Of a stretch of DNA of 64,000 nucleotides, positions 6,386 to 15,199 are shown one piece after another. Under the pieces are notes generated by a model that saw only the letters and a list, made by a program, of their open reading frames with translations, ran no database searches and was not told the DNA's origin. Made by a program: the position numbers and the translations under genes. Position 1 is the first letter of the stretch, and each line of letters opens with the position of its first letter. The stretch is from NCBI GenBank assembly GCA_964646225.1, contig CAZYAD010000001.1, positions 25,927 through 89,926 of the forward strand. Direction: 5' to 3'. The stretch is from UBA4644 sp964646225 (GTDB lineage: Bacteria > Bacillota > Clostridia > Oscillospirales > Butyricicoccaceae).

Positions 6386-8671
6386 TTATGCACGGCGCTC
6401 CGGCCGGGTCAGATCGGCCACGATGACCGTCATGTCGTCCCGGCCGCCCCGGCGGGCGGCATCCTCTACCAAAAGGTCGGCCAGCGCCTGCCCGGGGAGC
6501 GCCTGCCCCTCATGCAGCAGGTCGCGAGTCAGGCCGCTGTCCCACACACCGTCGGACAGCAGCACCAGACGGTCGCCCTCCCGCAGACGCAGGCGGATCA
6601 GCGGCGCTTCCCCCTCCGGGGGCTCCAGCCCGGCGGGCAGCGCCCGGGCGTCCAGCCGGGTAAGACGGCCCTCCCGCAGCAAAAAGCCGGGAGCCGCGCC
6701 GTATTTCACCCCGGCAGCGCGGCCGGTGAACAGGCTGATCTCCCAGAGATCCAGGGTGACGAAGCCCCATTCCTCGAACCGGGCCGCCAGCACCGGCAGC
6801 ACGGCGGCGGTGCTTTCCGCCAGAGGACAGCCAGAGCGGACGAAGCCCTCCACCAGCTCCAGCGCCCGGCGGGACATGGCGCCGGCCGCCACCCCGGTGC
6901 CCATGCCATCGCTGAGCAGAAGAACGGCCCGGCCGTCATCGGTGTGGATCAGCCGGTGACTGTCGCCGCAAACCGACTCGCCAGCCTTTTTCCGCACGGC
7001 GGTAAAGGCTTGCAGGGCCAGTGCCTCCTGCTGCCGGATGCGCAGCGCCGGCCCACGCCGGCTCTCGATGGAGATCGGCGGCAGCAGCGCCATCCCGAGA
7101 GCGCCCTCCAACGAGCGCAGCATGGCGTTGTGATCCCCCTCCGGAAGGGCATCCCCGGGCGGCAGCAGCAGATCCAGCTGCAGGCGGCCGCCGTTGAGAC
7201 AGACGGCCGTTTTCACCCGGGGAAGATAGGCCCGCACCACCCGGCGGGCGCGGCCCTCCAGCAGGGGGTCATATTCCGGATGATCGGCTGCGCGGGCGGA
7301 GACGCTTTCCAGCAGCGCCCCAAGACTGCGGTATTGCCGCCCTACCAGCTGCCGCAGCTCCCGGGCCTGCTCCTGCTGGGCCTGCTGCCGCAGGGCCGCC
7401 CGGTAGGCATCGTTGATGGCGCCGCACAGCTGCCGCGGGTACAGACAGCGCCGGGCAAACCAGTCGGGCAGCTCCTCCGGCGAAACGGCGTGGCGGCGGC
7501 GCAGCGGGCCGGACAGTGCAGTCAGTGCCTGCTGCACCTCCTGATAATCGGCCTGCCAGCAGCGTTCCCGGTTTTTGCACCCGGCGCAGACCGCCTCGCA
7601 GGCGGTGCGGAGCACCCGGCCCGGCTCCCCGGGCTCAGCGGGGCTTCGGTTGGAGCGCAGCAGGGCCTCCATGGCACTCCCCAATCCGGCAACGGCCAGG
7701 GAAAGCCCGGACAGACTGCCTGTCCCCGAAGGCTGCCGCCGGAGGCGCTCTGTCCCGGCGGAGGCAAAGGCGGTCTCCAGCCGTACCAGTCGCCGGGGCG
7801 GCGTGAGCACCAGCGCGGCTGCCGCCAGAAAGCATTCCATCAGCGCACTGCCGGCCTCCGGCCGGGCAGACATCCAGAGACAGCCCAGCCCGCAGGCGGC
7901 ACAGCCGGTCAGCGCGGCGCAGAGACGATCCTTTTTGCCGCCCATACCGGCGCACAGCCCCACCATGCACCAGCACAGCGCCAGAAAGGGCCCGGCGTCC
8001 AGCGTCAGATCCAGACAGGCCCCCAGGGGCAGCCCCACGCAGACACCGACGCCAGGCCCGCCGAAGGAACCGGCACACAGCACCAGAAAAACGGCGGCCA
8101 GCCGCCCGGGGGAGAGGCCGCCCCAGAGTGTCACCGGCAGCACCGCCAGAATCGCCCCCATGGCGGCGGTGAGTCGCCCCCACAGCGCCAGCGGCGAGCG
8201 GGGATCCCGGGCCTCGGCGAGCATACGGGCAAAGCCCAGACACAGAAGACATTCGCAAACCAGCAGCAGCACGGCCCGCGCGCCCAGTGCCAGCGCCACC
8301 ACGCCCCGGGTGAACAGCAGGGCCATCGCCGCGCAGGCGGGAAAGAATGCCCGGCGGCGGGAAAGGGCCGTGCCCTCCAGCACCATGCGGCAGGAAAGGG
8401 TCACGATGGCGGCAGCGCCCCGCACCAGTCCCTCTGCGCCGTAAAGCAGATAGGATAAAAACGCACCCACGGCGGCTGCCAGCGGGTGTCCGGAGGCGGC
8501 GGCATACGCTACGCCGAAGGGGCGCAGTCCCCCGGATACCGACGCCTGCGCCAACAGCGCGCCCAGCAAAAGGGCAGTCCCCTGCCGCCGCAGCCGCCGG
8601 AGGGTGTGCCGGCTCAGAGCCGGGCGGGGCAGCCGGGACAAAAACGGCCCACCTTTGATCTTCTGTGCCAT
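6386..8671 (-). CDS. spoIIE: Stage II sporulation protein E (membrane-bound PP2C phosphatase)
   Basis: 761 aa, slightly shorter than B. subtilis SpoIIE (827). SpoIIE dephosphorylates SpoIIAA to release sigma-F in the forespore and helps place the polar septum. About ten hydrophobic helices fill residues 30-280, then a central regulatory region. The PP2C/SpoIIE phosphatase core is about 550-761, with metal-site motifs VLLLSDGMGTGVAAG, LVLLSDGVWDSG and DDMTVIVADL. The start at MAQKIKGG follows GAGAGGAAG; an upstream in-frame ATG at 8701 lacks a ribosome site. No Spo0A box was found in the upstream gap. Confidence 0.95.
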   Translation of the reverse strand: MAQKIKGGPFLSRLPRPALSRHTLRRLRRQGTALLLGALLAQASVSGGLRPFGVAYAAASGHPLAAAVGAFLSYLLYGAEGLVRGAAAIVTLSCRMVLEGTALSRRRAFFPACAAMALLFTRGVVALALGARAVLLLVCECLLCLGFARMLAEARDPRSPLALWGRLTAAMGAILAVLPVTLWGGLSPGRLAAVFLVLCAGSFGGPGVGVCVGLPLGACLDLTLDAGPFLALCWCMVGLCAGMGGKKDRLCAALTGCAACGLGCLWMSARPEAGSALMECFLAAAALVLTPPRRLVRLETAFASAGTERLRRQPSGTGSLSGLSLAVAGLGSAMEALLRSNRSPAEPGEPGRVLRTACEAVCAGCKNRERCWQADYQEVQQALTALSGPLRRRHAVSPEELPDWFARRCLYPRQLCGAINDAYRAALRQQAQQEQARELRQLVGRQYRSLGALLESVSARAADHPEYDPLLEGRARRVVRAYLPRVKTAVCLNGGRLQLDLLLPPGDALPEGDHNAMLRSLEGALGMALLPPISIESRRGPALRIRQQEALALQAFTAVRKKAGESVCGDSHRLIHTDDGRAVLLLSDGMGTGVAAGAMSRRALELVEGFVRSGCPLAESTAAVLPVLAARFEEWGFVTLDLWEISLFTGRAAGVKYGAAPGFLLREGRLTRLDARALPAGLEPPEGEAPLIRLRLREGDRLVLLSDGVWDSGLTRDLLHEGQALPGQALADLLVEDAARRGGRDDMTVIVADLTRPERRA

Positions 8672-8759
8672 AGAATGGTCTTCCTCTCGTTTTTTCTCCA
8701 TTGTAGCGCGGGGAAAACGAGGATTTTGATGGGAAATGGCTGCGGAAATGGAAATTATG

Positions 8760-8789
8760 TTGCAAAGCAGCCGCCGGTCATTGTATAAT
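8760..8789 (+). promoter_or_regulatory. Sigma-A promoter for the MFS transporter
   Basis: TTGCAA (8760-8765), 18-nt spacer, TATAAT (8784-8789) with an extended TG before the -10. It is divergent from spoIIE. Confidence 0.65.
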
Positions 8790-8823
8790 GAAACAACCGA
8801 TTTTAAGAAAAGGAGCACCTCCC

Positions 8824-10140
8824 ATGAAGCTGGATACCAAGCGCACTGTTCTGATCGGCCTGGGCTTTATGTCCATTCTGGCCTTCTGGCAGTTTTACGA
8901 TCAGGTGATCCCCCATCTGCTGGAAAATCTCTTTGGTCTGCGGACCTTCACCACCAACGCTATCATGTCTATTGACAACATCACCGCCTTGATCCTGCTG
9001 CCGCTGTTCGGCTCGCTGTCGGACAGGACCCGCACCCGGCTGGGCCGCAGGACGCCCTATATCCTGTTTGGTACGCTGGCTGCCGTCTGCCTGATGGGCG
9101 TGCTGGCCGCTGCCACCGCCGCCCGCAGCTTCCCTCTGTTTTTCACTGCATTGCTGCTTCTGCTGCTGACCATGAGTGTTTACCGCTCGCCAGCCGTGGC
9201 CTATATGCCTGATGTGACACCCAAGCCTCTGCGCTCCAAGGCCAATGCCATCGTCAATCTGGTGGGCTATATCGGCGGCATCTTTTCCACCCTGATGATG
9301 ATGGTGCTGCTCCGCTCGGAAAAGGCGGCCGACGGCTCCAGCCATTATGCTGCCGACCAGTCCTTCATCCCCATCTTTCTGGTGGTGGCCGGATTCATGC
9401 TGGTGAGCGTGCTGGTCATGGTGCTCACCGTGCGGGAAAACCGGCTGGTGGCGGAGACCCGCGCCGCCGTTTTGGCCAGTGAGCAGGGGGAGGCGGCGGA
9501 GGATACCTCCGGCACGGGCAAAAAGCTGAGCGGCCCGGTGCTGCGCTCCCTGCTGTTTCTGCTGCTGTCGGTGTTTTTGTGGTTCATGGCCTACAATGCC
9601 GTCACCACCGCCTTTTCCCGCTACTGCGTGGCGGTGTGGGATGCCGACCTGAGCACCTCCTCCGGATATCTGATGTGTGCCACTGTCGTGGCCATTGCGG
9701 CCTTTGTGCCGCTGGGGGTGCTGTCCGGACGGGTGGGACGAAAGAAAACCATCCTGCTGGGCATTCTGCTGATGAGCGTCTGCTATCTGTCGGCCTGCTT
9801 CATCACCGTTCGCACGCCGGTCATGTATGCCCTGTTCGGGCTGGTAGGCGTGGGCTGGGCGGCCATCAATGTGAACTCCTTCCCCATGGTGGTGGAGATG
9901 TGTGCCGCCGGGGACACCGGGCGATACACCGGCTACTACTATGCCTTTTCCATGGCGGCCCAGATCTGCACGCCGCTGCTCTCCGGTCTGCTGATCGACA
10001 GCCTGGGGCTGGGCTATCGGGTGCTGTTCCCCTATGCGGTGGTGTTCTCCCTGCTCAGCCTGTGTACCATGACCCAGGTGCGTCACGGAGACAGCCGTCC
10101 GGCCAGAAAAACCGCGCTGGAAGCCTTTGACAACGATTGA
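8824..10140 (+). CDS. MFS transporter, glycoside/sugar:cation symporter type
   Basis: 438 aa with about 12 transmembrane helices. The loop 2-3 motif LFGSLSDRTRTRLGRRTPYI matches the D-x5-G-R-R signature of GPH/SLC45-like sugar transporters. A charged central loop (about 200-235) separates the two halves, and GRVGRKKTILLG repeats the motif in the second half. The substrate is not deducible. AAAAGGAG sits upstream of the chosen start. It is monocistronic, between its promoter and a strong terminator. Confidence 0.85.
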   Translation: MKLDTKRTVLIGLGFMSILAFWQFYDQVIPHLLENLFGLRTFTTNAIMSIDNITALILLPLFGSLSDRTRTRLGRRTPYILFGTLAAVCLMGVLAAATAARSFPLFFTALLLLLLTMSVYRSPAVAYMPDVTPKPLRSKANAIVNLVGYIGGIFSTLMMMVLLRSEKAADGSSHYAADQSFIPIFLVVAGFMLVSVLVMVLTVRENRLVAETRAAVLASEQGEAAEDTSGTGKKLSGPVLRSLLFLLLSVFLWFMAYNAVTTAFSRYCVAVWDADLSTSSGYLMCATVVAIAAFVPLGVLSGRVGRKKTILLGILLMSVCYLSACFITVRTPVMYALFGLVGVGWAAINVNSFPMVVEMCAAGDTGRYTGYYYAFSMAAQICTPLLSGLLIDSLGLGYRVLFPYAVVFSLLSLCTMTQVRHGDSRPARKTALEAFDND

Positions 10141-10154
10141 TTTTCCTGAAAAAA

Positions 10155-10190
10155 AGCACCGGCTCTGTCACGGGACAGAGCCGGTGCTTT
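10155..10190 (+). terminator. Intrinsic terminator after the MFS gene
   Basis: Stem AGCACCGGCTCTGTC paired with GACAGAGCCGGTGCT (15 bp, loop ACGG), followed by TTTCG and preceded by an A-tract, so usable from both sides. Confidence 0.85.
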
Positions 10191-10292
10191 CGTATACGGA
10201 AGCGATGGCTGTAAAAACTGTGGTGCCGCCGACGCGAAAAAAGCTTTTTCCCTGCGGAATGGGAATGAGGCGGGAGCGGGCTTATACCGGGG

Positions 10293-11555
10293 CTATTTCT
10301 TTTTGATCTGCTCCCAATAGGAGCGGGCCTGCTGCTCGGTCTTGTTGTCGCCGAAGTCGTAGTACTTCGCGCCCTTCAGCACATCGGGGAGATACTGCTG
10401 CCTGACCCAGTGGCCGGGGTAATCGTGGGGGTACAGATAGCCCTGCTCCCGCTCGAAGCCCGCGCCGTCGGCGTGGACATTCTGCAATTCCCGGGGGATG
10501 CTGCCCAGCTTGCCGGCCTTGACATCGGCCCGGGCGGCGGCGATGCCCTGATAGGCGGTATTGGACTTGGGCCAGGTGGCCAGCAGGATCACCGCTTCGC
10601 CCAGCGGCAGCTGTGCCTCGGGCAGACCCAGCTGCATGGCGCTGTCCACGCAGGCCTTGATGATGGGCACCGCCATGGGATAGGCCAGGCCCACATCCTC
10701 GCTGGCCGAGCACAAGATGCGGCGGCAGGCGCCGATCAGATCGCCGGCCTCCAGCAGACGGGCCAGATAGTGCAGGGCGGCATCGGGGTCGGAGCCTCGC
10801 ATGGATTTCATCAGGGCAGATACCACATCGTAGTGGTCGTCCCCCTCCCGGTCATAGCGCATGGCGCTTTTCTGGCTGGCCTGACGGGCATCCTCCAGGG
10901 TGACGCACAGCCCGTCGCCCTCCTGCCGGGCGGCGGCACACAAAAGCTCCACGGCGTTGATGCCCTTGCGCACATCCCCGCCGCAGCCCTGGGCGATGTG
11001 CTCCACCACGCCCTCCTCCAGACGGATGCTGCAATGATTCTCCCGGGCGCACAGCTGAAAGGCCCGGCGCAGCGCCCGGGCCACCTCGTCGGCGGACACC
11101 GGCTTGAACTCGAAGATGGTGCTGCGGCTCAGAATGGCGTTGTATACATAAAAATAAGGGTTTTCGGTGGTGGAGGCGATGAGGGTGATCTTGCCGCTCT
11201 CGATAAACTCCAGCAGGCTCTGCTGCTGTTTTTTGTTGAAGTACTGGATCTCATCCAGATACAGCAGCACCCCCTGGGGAGCCAGCAGAGTGTCCAGTTC
11301 GGATACCACGCCCTTGATATCGGCGGTGGAGGCCGTGGTGGCGTTGAGCTTTACCAGACGGCGGTCGGTCTTGTTGGCGATGATCTGGGCCAGGGTGGTC
11401 TTGCCCACGCCGGAGGGGCCGTAAAAGATCATGTTGGGGATGTGTCCGCCCTCTAAAATGCGGCGCAGCAGGCCGTTGGGGCCGATGATGTGCTGCTGCC
11501 CCACCATATCGTCCAGCTCAGACGGCCGGATCTTGTCTGCCAGAGGCTGATACAT
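10293..11555 (-). CDS. rarA: Replication-associated recombination protein A (MgsA/RarA AAA+ ATPase)
   Basis: 420 aa. RarA is a clamp-loader-like AAA+ ATPase acting at stalled forks. Walker A GPSGVGKTT (46-54), Walker B LLYLDEIQYF (about 97-106) and sensor-1 IASTTENPYF are present. The C-terminal tetramerisation region follows, with SDPDAALHYLARLLEAGD. A TTG lies directly 5' of the ATG; the ATG was chosen because GGGAG is 7 nt upstream of it. Monocistronic. Confidence 0.95.
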   Translation of the reverse strand: MYQPLADKIRPSELDDMVGQQHIIGPNGLLRRILEGGHIPNMIFYGPSGVGKTTLAQIIANKTDRRLVKLNATTASTADIKGVVSELDTLLAPQGVLLYLDEIQYFNKKQQQSLLEFIESGKITLIASTTENPYFYVYNAILSRSTIFEFKPVSADEVARALRRAFQLCARENHCSIRLEEGVVEHIAQGCGGDVRKGINAVELLCAAARQEGDGLCVTLEDARQASQKSAMRYDREGDDHYDVVSALMKSMRGSDPDAALHYLARLLEAGDLIGACRRILCSASEDVGLAYPMAVPIIKACVDSAMQLGLPEAQLPLGEAVILLATWPKSNTAYQGIAAARADVKAGKLGSIPRELQNVHADGAGFEREQGYLYPHDYPGHWVRQQYLPDVLKGAKYYDFGDNKTEQQARSYWEQIKKK

Positions 11556-11615
11556 CAAACCACTCCCTTCCTTCTCCGACAGTATAGCATAGGTGCGGAG
11601 GAATGTAAATGCGGG

Positions 11616-12596
11616 TCAGTCCTCCCGGCGCTCCTCCCGGCGCTCCTCCCAGCGCTGACGCAGCCGGGCAAAGACCTCCCGGTGACGGCCGCGGCTCAGG
11701 GCGGGGAAAGCCCGCAGCAGACGCCGGTGCAGCCGCAGGTTCTGGCCCAGAAGCTCGCCCTGCTCCTGCCGCAGGCGGCGGAGCTCCTCCAGCCGACGGG
11801 CGAAATCGGCCTTTTCCTGTTCCCACTGCTGCCGCAGCTTTTCGGTCTGGAGCTGAAGCTCGGCCCGGCGGGCGGCGGAGGAGTCATCCAGATCGGAGTG
11901 CAGCTGCGCGGCCTTCTCCTTCAGCTGGGCCTCCTTTTCCAGCAGCTCCTGACCACGGGGGCTTTCCCGAAAGGCCTGCTCGGTCTCCATTGCGGTGAGG
12001 ATGCCGTCGGCAATGGTGCTGCCGATGCTGTCAGACACCGCACGCAGACGGCGTTGGGTGTCTTCGATGGCCCGCAGCTGACGGGGCAGCCTGAGCAGCT
12101 GGGAGAAGGTGATGATCTCGTCTGCCAGAAAGGCCGCCAGCAGCACTGCCAGAGCGATGCGACCCGGGCGGGTCGCCAGCTTCTGCACCAGAAAGAAGAT
12201 GGAGGGATGGATCACATTGACCACCAGCAGACAGGCCAGCCCCCACATCAGGGAAAAACGCAGACAGATGTAGCCCTTCAGGTTAAAGGGCTCGTTGGTG
12301 TAGTCCCACCACTTATCATGGAAGAACCGCTCCAGCGCCCAGCCGGTGACCAGCTCCAGGGCGGAGGTGACCAGAACCGAACCCAGAAACAGGAGAAAGA
12401 AGTTTTTACGAAAGGGCTCCAGACAAAGCAGCACGGCCAGCATCCCGAAGCCGTAAATGGGGCAGATGGGGCCGTTGGCCATGCCTCGGTTGACGAAAAT
12501 GCCCCGTGTCAGAGCAGCGAAGGCTACCTCGGCACACCAGCCGAGAAAGGCGTAGATCAGAAAGAGCCACAGGGCTTCTTCCAGGGTAAACAGCAT
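11616..12596 (-). CDS. CmpB-like putative ABC-transporter type IV membrane protein (PF06541 type)
   Basis: 326 aa. Residues 1-165 contain five or six transmembrane helices with the family block YAFLGWCAEV, GICPIYG-like GPICPIYGFG and GWALERFFHDKWWDYTN. The remaining half is a long charged, probably coiled-coil region (about 170-326) rich in E, Q, R and L, ending in RWEERREERRED. The family name is historical and no transport activity is proven. GGGAGGC precedes the chosen start; an upstream in-frame ATG has no ribosome site. Confidence 0.8.
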   Translation of the reverse strand: MLFTLEEALWLFLIYAFLGWCAEVAFAALTRGIFVNRGMANGPICPIYGFGMLAVLLCLEPFRKNFFLLFLGSVLVTSALELVTGWALERFFHDKWWDYTNEPFNLKGYICLRFSLMWGLACLLVVNVIHPSIFFLVQKLATRPGRIALAVLLAAFLADEIITFSQLLRLPRQLRAIEDTQRRLRAVSDSIGSTIADGILTAMETEQAFRESPRGQELLEKEAQLKEKAAQLHSDLDDSSAARRAELQLQTEKLRQQWEQEKADFARRLEELRRLRQEQGELLGQNLRLHRRLLRAFPALSRGRHREVFARLRQRWEERREERRED

Positions 12597-12737
12597 AGAA
12601 ATTTGCCTCCCGGTTCGTTGTTTCTGGGGAAAGCATGGCATATTTTCAAGGGGGATTTGTGAAAGAAATGAAAATCTTTTCAGAGGTTGCCGGAGAAGGG
12701 ATGTGCTGCCCGGCTCGTCCGCTTCTCCCCGGGGGGA

Positions 12738-14321
12738 TCACAGCAGGGGGGCAAAGGCCTTCATCACCATGCCGATGAGCTTCCATTTCAGGCCCGGATG
12801 GGCGGCCTTCTGGGCGGAAACCCGGGTGCTGCGAGCCAGCGTCCGATGGAAATCCGCCTCAAGCTCCTCAATGCAGGGCACATCCAGCAGATAGGCTCCG
12901 CATTCAAAGTGATGGGACAGGCTGCGATAGTCCAGATTCACCGTCCCCACCACCGCACGGCAGTCATCGCTGACAAAGCACTTGGCGTGGACGAAGCCGG
13001 GGGTGTACTCATAAAGACGCACGCCGGCCTCGGCCAGCGACCGGTAATGGCACTTGGCCAGCGCATAGGGGATGGTTTTGTCCGGAATGCCCGGCAGCAG
13101 GATGGACACCTCCACCCCGCGGCGGGCGGTAAATTTCAGGGCGCTTTCCAGTTCGTGGCCCAGGATCAGGTAGGGGGTCATGATATGGACATACCGCCGG
13201 GCCTGGTTCAGGATATGGGTGTAGACCCATTCGCCCACCGGCTGGTCGTCCAACGGGCAGTCGCCATAAGGAATTACCCAGCCGGCCGCGCCGCTTGCCG
13301 GAGGGATGGGCTCCGCCAGGTGGGGCAGCAGGGAGAACTGCCGCGATTCCACCTGCCACATCTGCAAAAACAGCATCAGCAGACTGCGGACGGCAGGGCC
13401 CTCCAGCCGGATGCCGGTGTCCTTCCAGTGCCCGAAGGGATGGGTCTGATTGATGTATTCATCGGCCAGATTGATGCCGCCGGTATAGGCCACCCGTCCG
13501 TCGATGACGGCGATCTTCCGGTGATCCCGATAATTGTAATGGGTGGAGACAAAGGGCCGCACCTGCGCAAAGATCCGGCACTGAATGCCCATGGTTTTCA
13601 GATACGCCGGAAAGGAGTGGGGCAGCTTGGTGAACTCGCAGGTACCGTCATACAGCACCCGCACCTCCACGCCGGACTTTGCCTTGCGGGCCAGAACATC
13701 CTCCACAGCGTCCCACATAACGCCGTTTTCGATGATAAAATACTCCAGAAAGATGTAGCGCTGTGCGCTCTCCAGATCCCGCAGCAGGGCCGGAAGCAGC
13801 TCCTCGCCCAGAGAAAAATAGGTCGCCGCTGTGCCGTCATAGGCAGGAAAGCCGCCTGCCGCCCGCAGATAGTGGGCCAGCCCCGCATCCTCGGGATGGG
13901 CCTTGGGCAGGGTCTCCTCCGCCGCCGTCGGCGGAATGGCCCGCAGCGACGCCTTGTTGATCTGCCGCATCCGATTGCGCAGCGCGCGGTGGCCCACATC
14001 GTTCCGCACATAGACATACAGCAGCAGGCCGGGCACCGGCGCGATCAGCACCAGCACCAGCCAGGTGATCTTTGCGTTGGGGTCGGTATCGGTGTTCAGC
14101 AGCCAGATCACCAGCGCCACGGACAGCACGGAAGTTGCGCTGTAATAATGCAGGGCATAGGCCTGAAATCGGCGCAGCAGCGCGGCCATGATTACCACCT
14201 GCAGCAGCAGCAGGATGGTCACCAGCCCGGTTCGGCTGAAAATCAGATGCAGCAGGCCTTTTTTTCCGTGCTTCAGCAGGTTGCGGCGTTTTTCGGCGGG
14301 GGAAAGCTCGGGGTCGTACAT
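12738..14321 (-). CDS. cls: Cardiolipin synthase (phospholipase D family)
   Basis: 527 aa. It makes cardiolipin from phosphatidylglycerol at the membrane. Two or three N-terminal transmembrane helices (about 25-105) are followed by two PLD domains, each with an HKD motif: HRKIAVIDG with GGINLADEY, and HAKCFVSDD with GTVNLDYRS. Length and layout match bacterial ClsA/Cls. AAGGAG precedes the ATG. The upstream YpsA-like gene ends 16 nt away, so the two share an operon and the promoter at 14836. Confidence 0.95.
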   Translation of the reverse strand: MYDPELSPAEKRRNLLKHGKKGLLHLIFSRTGLVTILLLLQVVIMAALLRRFQAYALHYYSATSVLSVALVIWLLNTDTDPNAKITWLVLVLIAPVPGLLLYVYVRNDVGHRALRNRMRQINKASLRAIPPTAAEETLPKAHPEDAGLAHYLRAAGGFPAYDGTAATYFSLGEELLPALLRDLESAQRYIFLEYFIIENGVMWDAVEDVLARKAKSGVEVRVLYDGTCEFTKLPHSFPAYLKTMGIQCRIFAQVRPFVSTHYNYRDHRKIAVIDGRVAYTGGINLADEYINQTHPFGHWKDTGIRLEGPAVRSLLMLFLQMWQVESRQFSLLPHLAEPIPPASGAAGWVIPYGDCPLDDQPVGEWVYTHILNQARRYVHIMTPYLILGHELESALKFTARRGVEVSILLPGIPDKTIPYALAKCHYRSLAEAGVRLYEYTPGFVHAKCFVSDDCRAVVGTVNLDYRSLSHHFECGAYLLDVPCIEELEADFHRTLARSTRVSAQKAAHPGLKWKLIGMVMKAFAPLL

Positions 14322-14337
14322 CGGGGGCTCCTTTCTG

Positions 14338-14802
14338 TTATTCAGCCAGGTTGACGAGGGGGACATCCCGCAGGACGCATTGGCGGACGGTATAGGCCGT
14401 GCCGCCGGTGGAGCGGGTCAGGTAGCAGATACAATAATCAGCTGCCTGGGCCATCACCCGGTCGCGGGTAAGCATACAGCCCTTGTAATAGCTGTGGGAG
14501 GTGTAACGCACCAGATCAGCCTGGGCCAGGATGGCGCGATAGCGGGCGCGGTCGGCGGGCGGGTAGGCCCGGTCCTGCCCCTGGCAGGGCAGCACCATCA
14601 CCAGCCGTGCGCCCGGCAGGACGGGACGCAGCTCCAGCAGGGCCTCGGCGGCCAGAAGGTCAAAGCCCATGGCACCGCCGTTGAGAAACTCGGTAAAGCC
14701 GGCGGCGTGGAGCGCGGCGATGTGTCGACGCAGATCGGCCAGCAGGGGGGCGGGGTCGAAGGGCAGATCACGATGACCGGTGAAAATGCAGGTTTTGCCC
14801 AT
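14338..14802 (-). CDS. YpsA-like SLOG-family protein (DUF1273)
   Basis: 154 aa. The start MGKTCIFTGHRDLPF, the block FLNGGAMGFDLLAAE and the end STGGTAYTVRQC fit the SLOG/DUF1273 nucleotide-binding Rossmann fold of B. subtilis YpsA. YpsA affects cell division and some SLOG proteins bind nucleotide ligands; the molecular role here is unknown. GGAGGG precedes the ATG. First gene of a two-gene unit with cls. Confidence 0.85.
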   Translation of the reverse strand: MGKTCIFTGHRDLPFDPAPLLADLRRHIAALHAAGFTEFLNGGAMGFDLLAAEALLELRPVLPGARLVMVLPCQGQDRAYPPADRARYRAILAQADLVRYTSHSYYKGCMLTRDRVMAQAADYCICYLTRSTGGTAYTVRQCVLRDVPLVNLAE

Positions 14803-14835
14803 AAAAGCCCTCCGTTTCAGAATCAATAATGTTTT

Positions 14836-14864
14836 ATTATAACACAGCTTTTGATGAGGGACAA
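14836..14864 (-). promoter_or_regulatory. Sigma-A promoter for the YpsA-like gene and cls
   Basis: -35 TTGTCC (14859-14864), 17-nt spacer, -10 TATAAT (14836-14841) on the minus strand. Confidence 0.75.
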
Positions 14865-15115
14865 GAACGAATGTGCGGTTTTTGGGAGGACTTGGCTTTC
14901 GCACAGCCGAAGGAGAGGGTGCCTCTCTTCTCCGGGAGCCTTTCCAACGGCGGGCTGTAGCGGTCAGTGAGCGTCTTTCGATCAGCCTGCCGGGAAAGGC
15001 GGGCAACGAGCCCCGCGGCGCTTGAGCAGCCGTCGAGGGCTTGGGGAAAAGCCGGGAGAAAGCCTGCGGCTTTTCGGCAGGCAGCCGCCGCGTTCAAAAA
15101 AGCTTTCCCAATTGT

Positions 15116-15168
15116 TTATCTTCTGTTTAACTTGAGATTATCTTCTGTTTAACCGGGCAGGTTATGAT
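15116..15168 (+). promoter_or_regulatory. htrA promoter with two phased 16-bp direct repeats
   Basis: TTATCTTCTGTTTAAC occurs at 15116-15131 and 15138-15153, a 22-bp period (two helix turns). A -10 TATGAT lies at 15163-15168, but the expected -35 position is occupied by the second repeat and does not match consensus. This is the layout of an activator-dependent promoter bound by an OmpR/PhoB-type response regulator. In B. subtilis htrA is controlled by CssRS; that this is the equivalent is inference. Confidence 0.65.
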
Positions 15169-15199
15169 AAGGGCACCAAGAACGGAAAGGATGAATGTT

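Larger units (their letters stand above)
14803..15199. other. 397-bp gap: divergent promoters around a non-coding, repeat-related stretch
   Basis: The left end holds the YpsA promoter and the right end the htrA promoter with tandem operators. The middle (about 14875-15110) has no supportable gene. It contains several GC-rich inverted repeats, for example GCCTGC/GCAGGC near 15063-15083, and a 23-bp segment (15005-15027) that recurs inverted at 32793-32815 with one mismatch. Confidence 0.6.

Noticed and set aside
6512..8458. Long plus-strand open frame (648 codons) opposite spoIIE
   Set aside because: Low-complexity Gln/Gly/Pro/His-rich translation caused by high GC opposite a clear SpoIIE; no ribosome site or family.
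8672..8823. Spo0A box for spoIIE
   Set aside because: No TGTCGAA core on either strand in the gap between spoIIE and the MFS gene.
11553..11558. TTG start for rarA one codon upstream of the ATG
   Set aside because: ATG has the better spacing from GGGAG and is the usual start.
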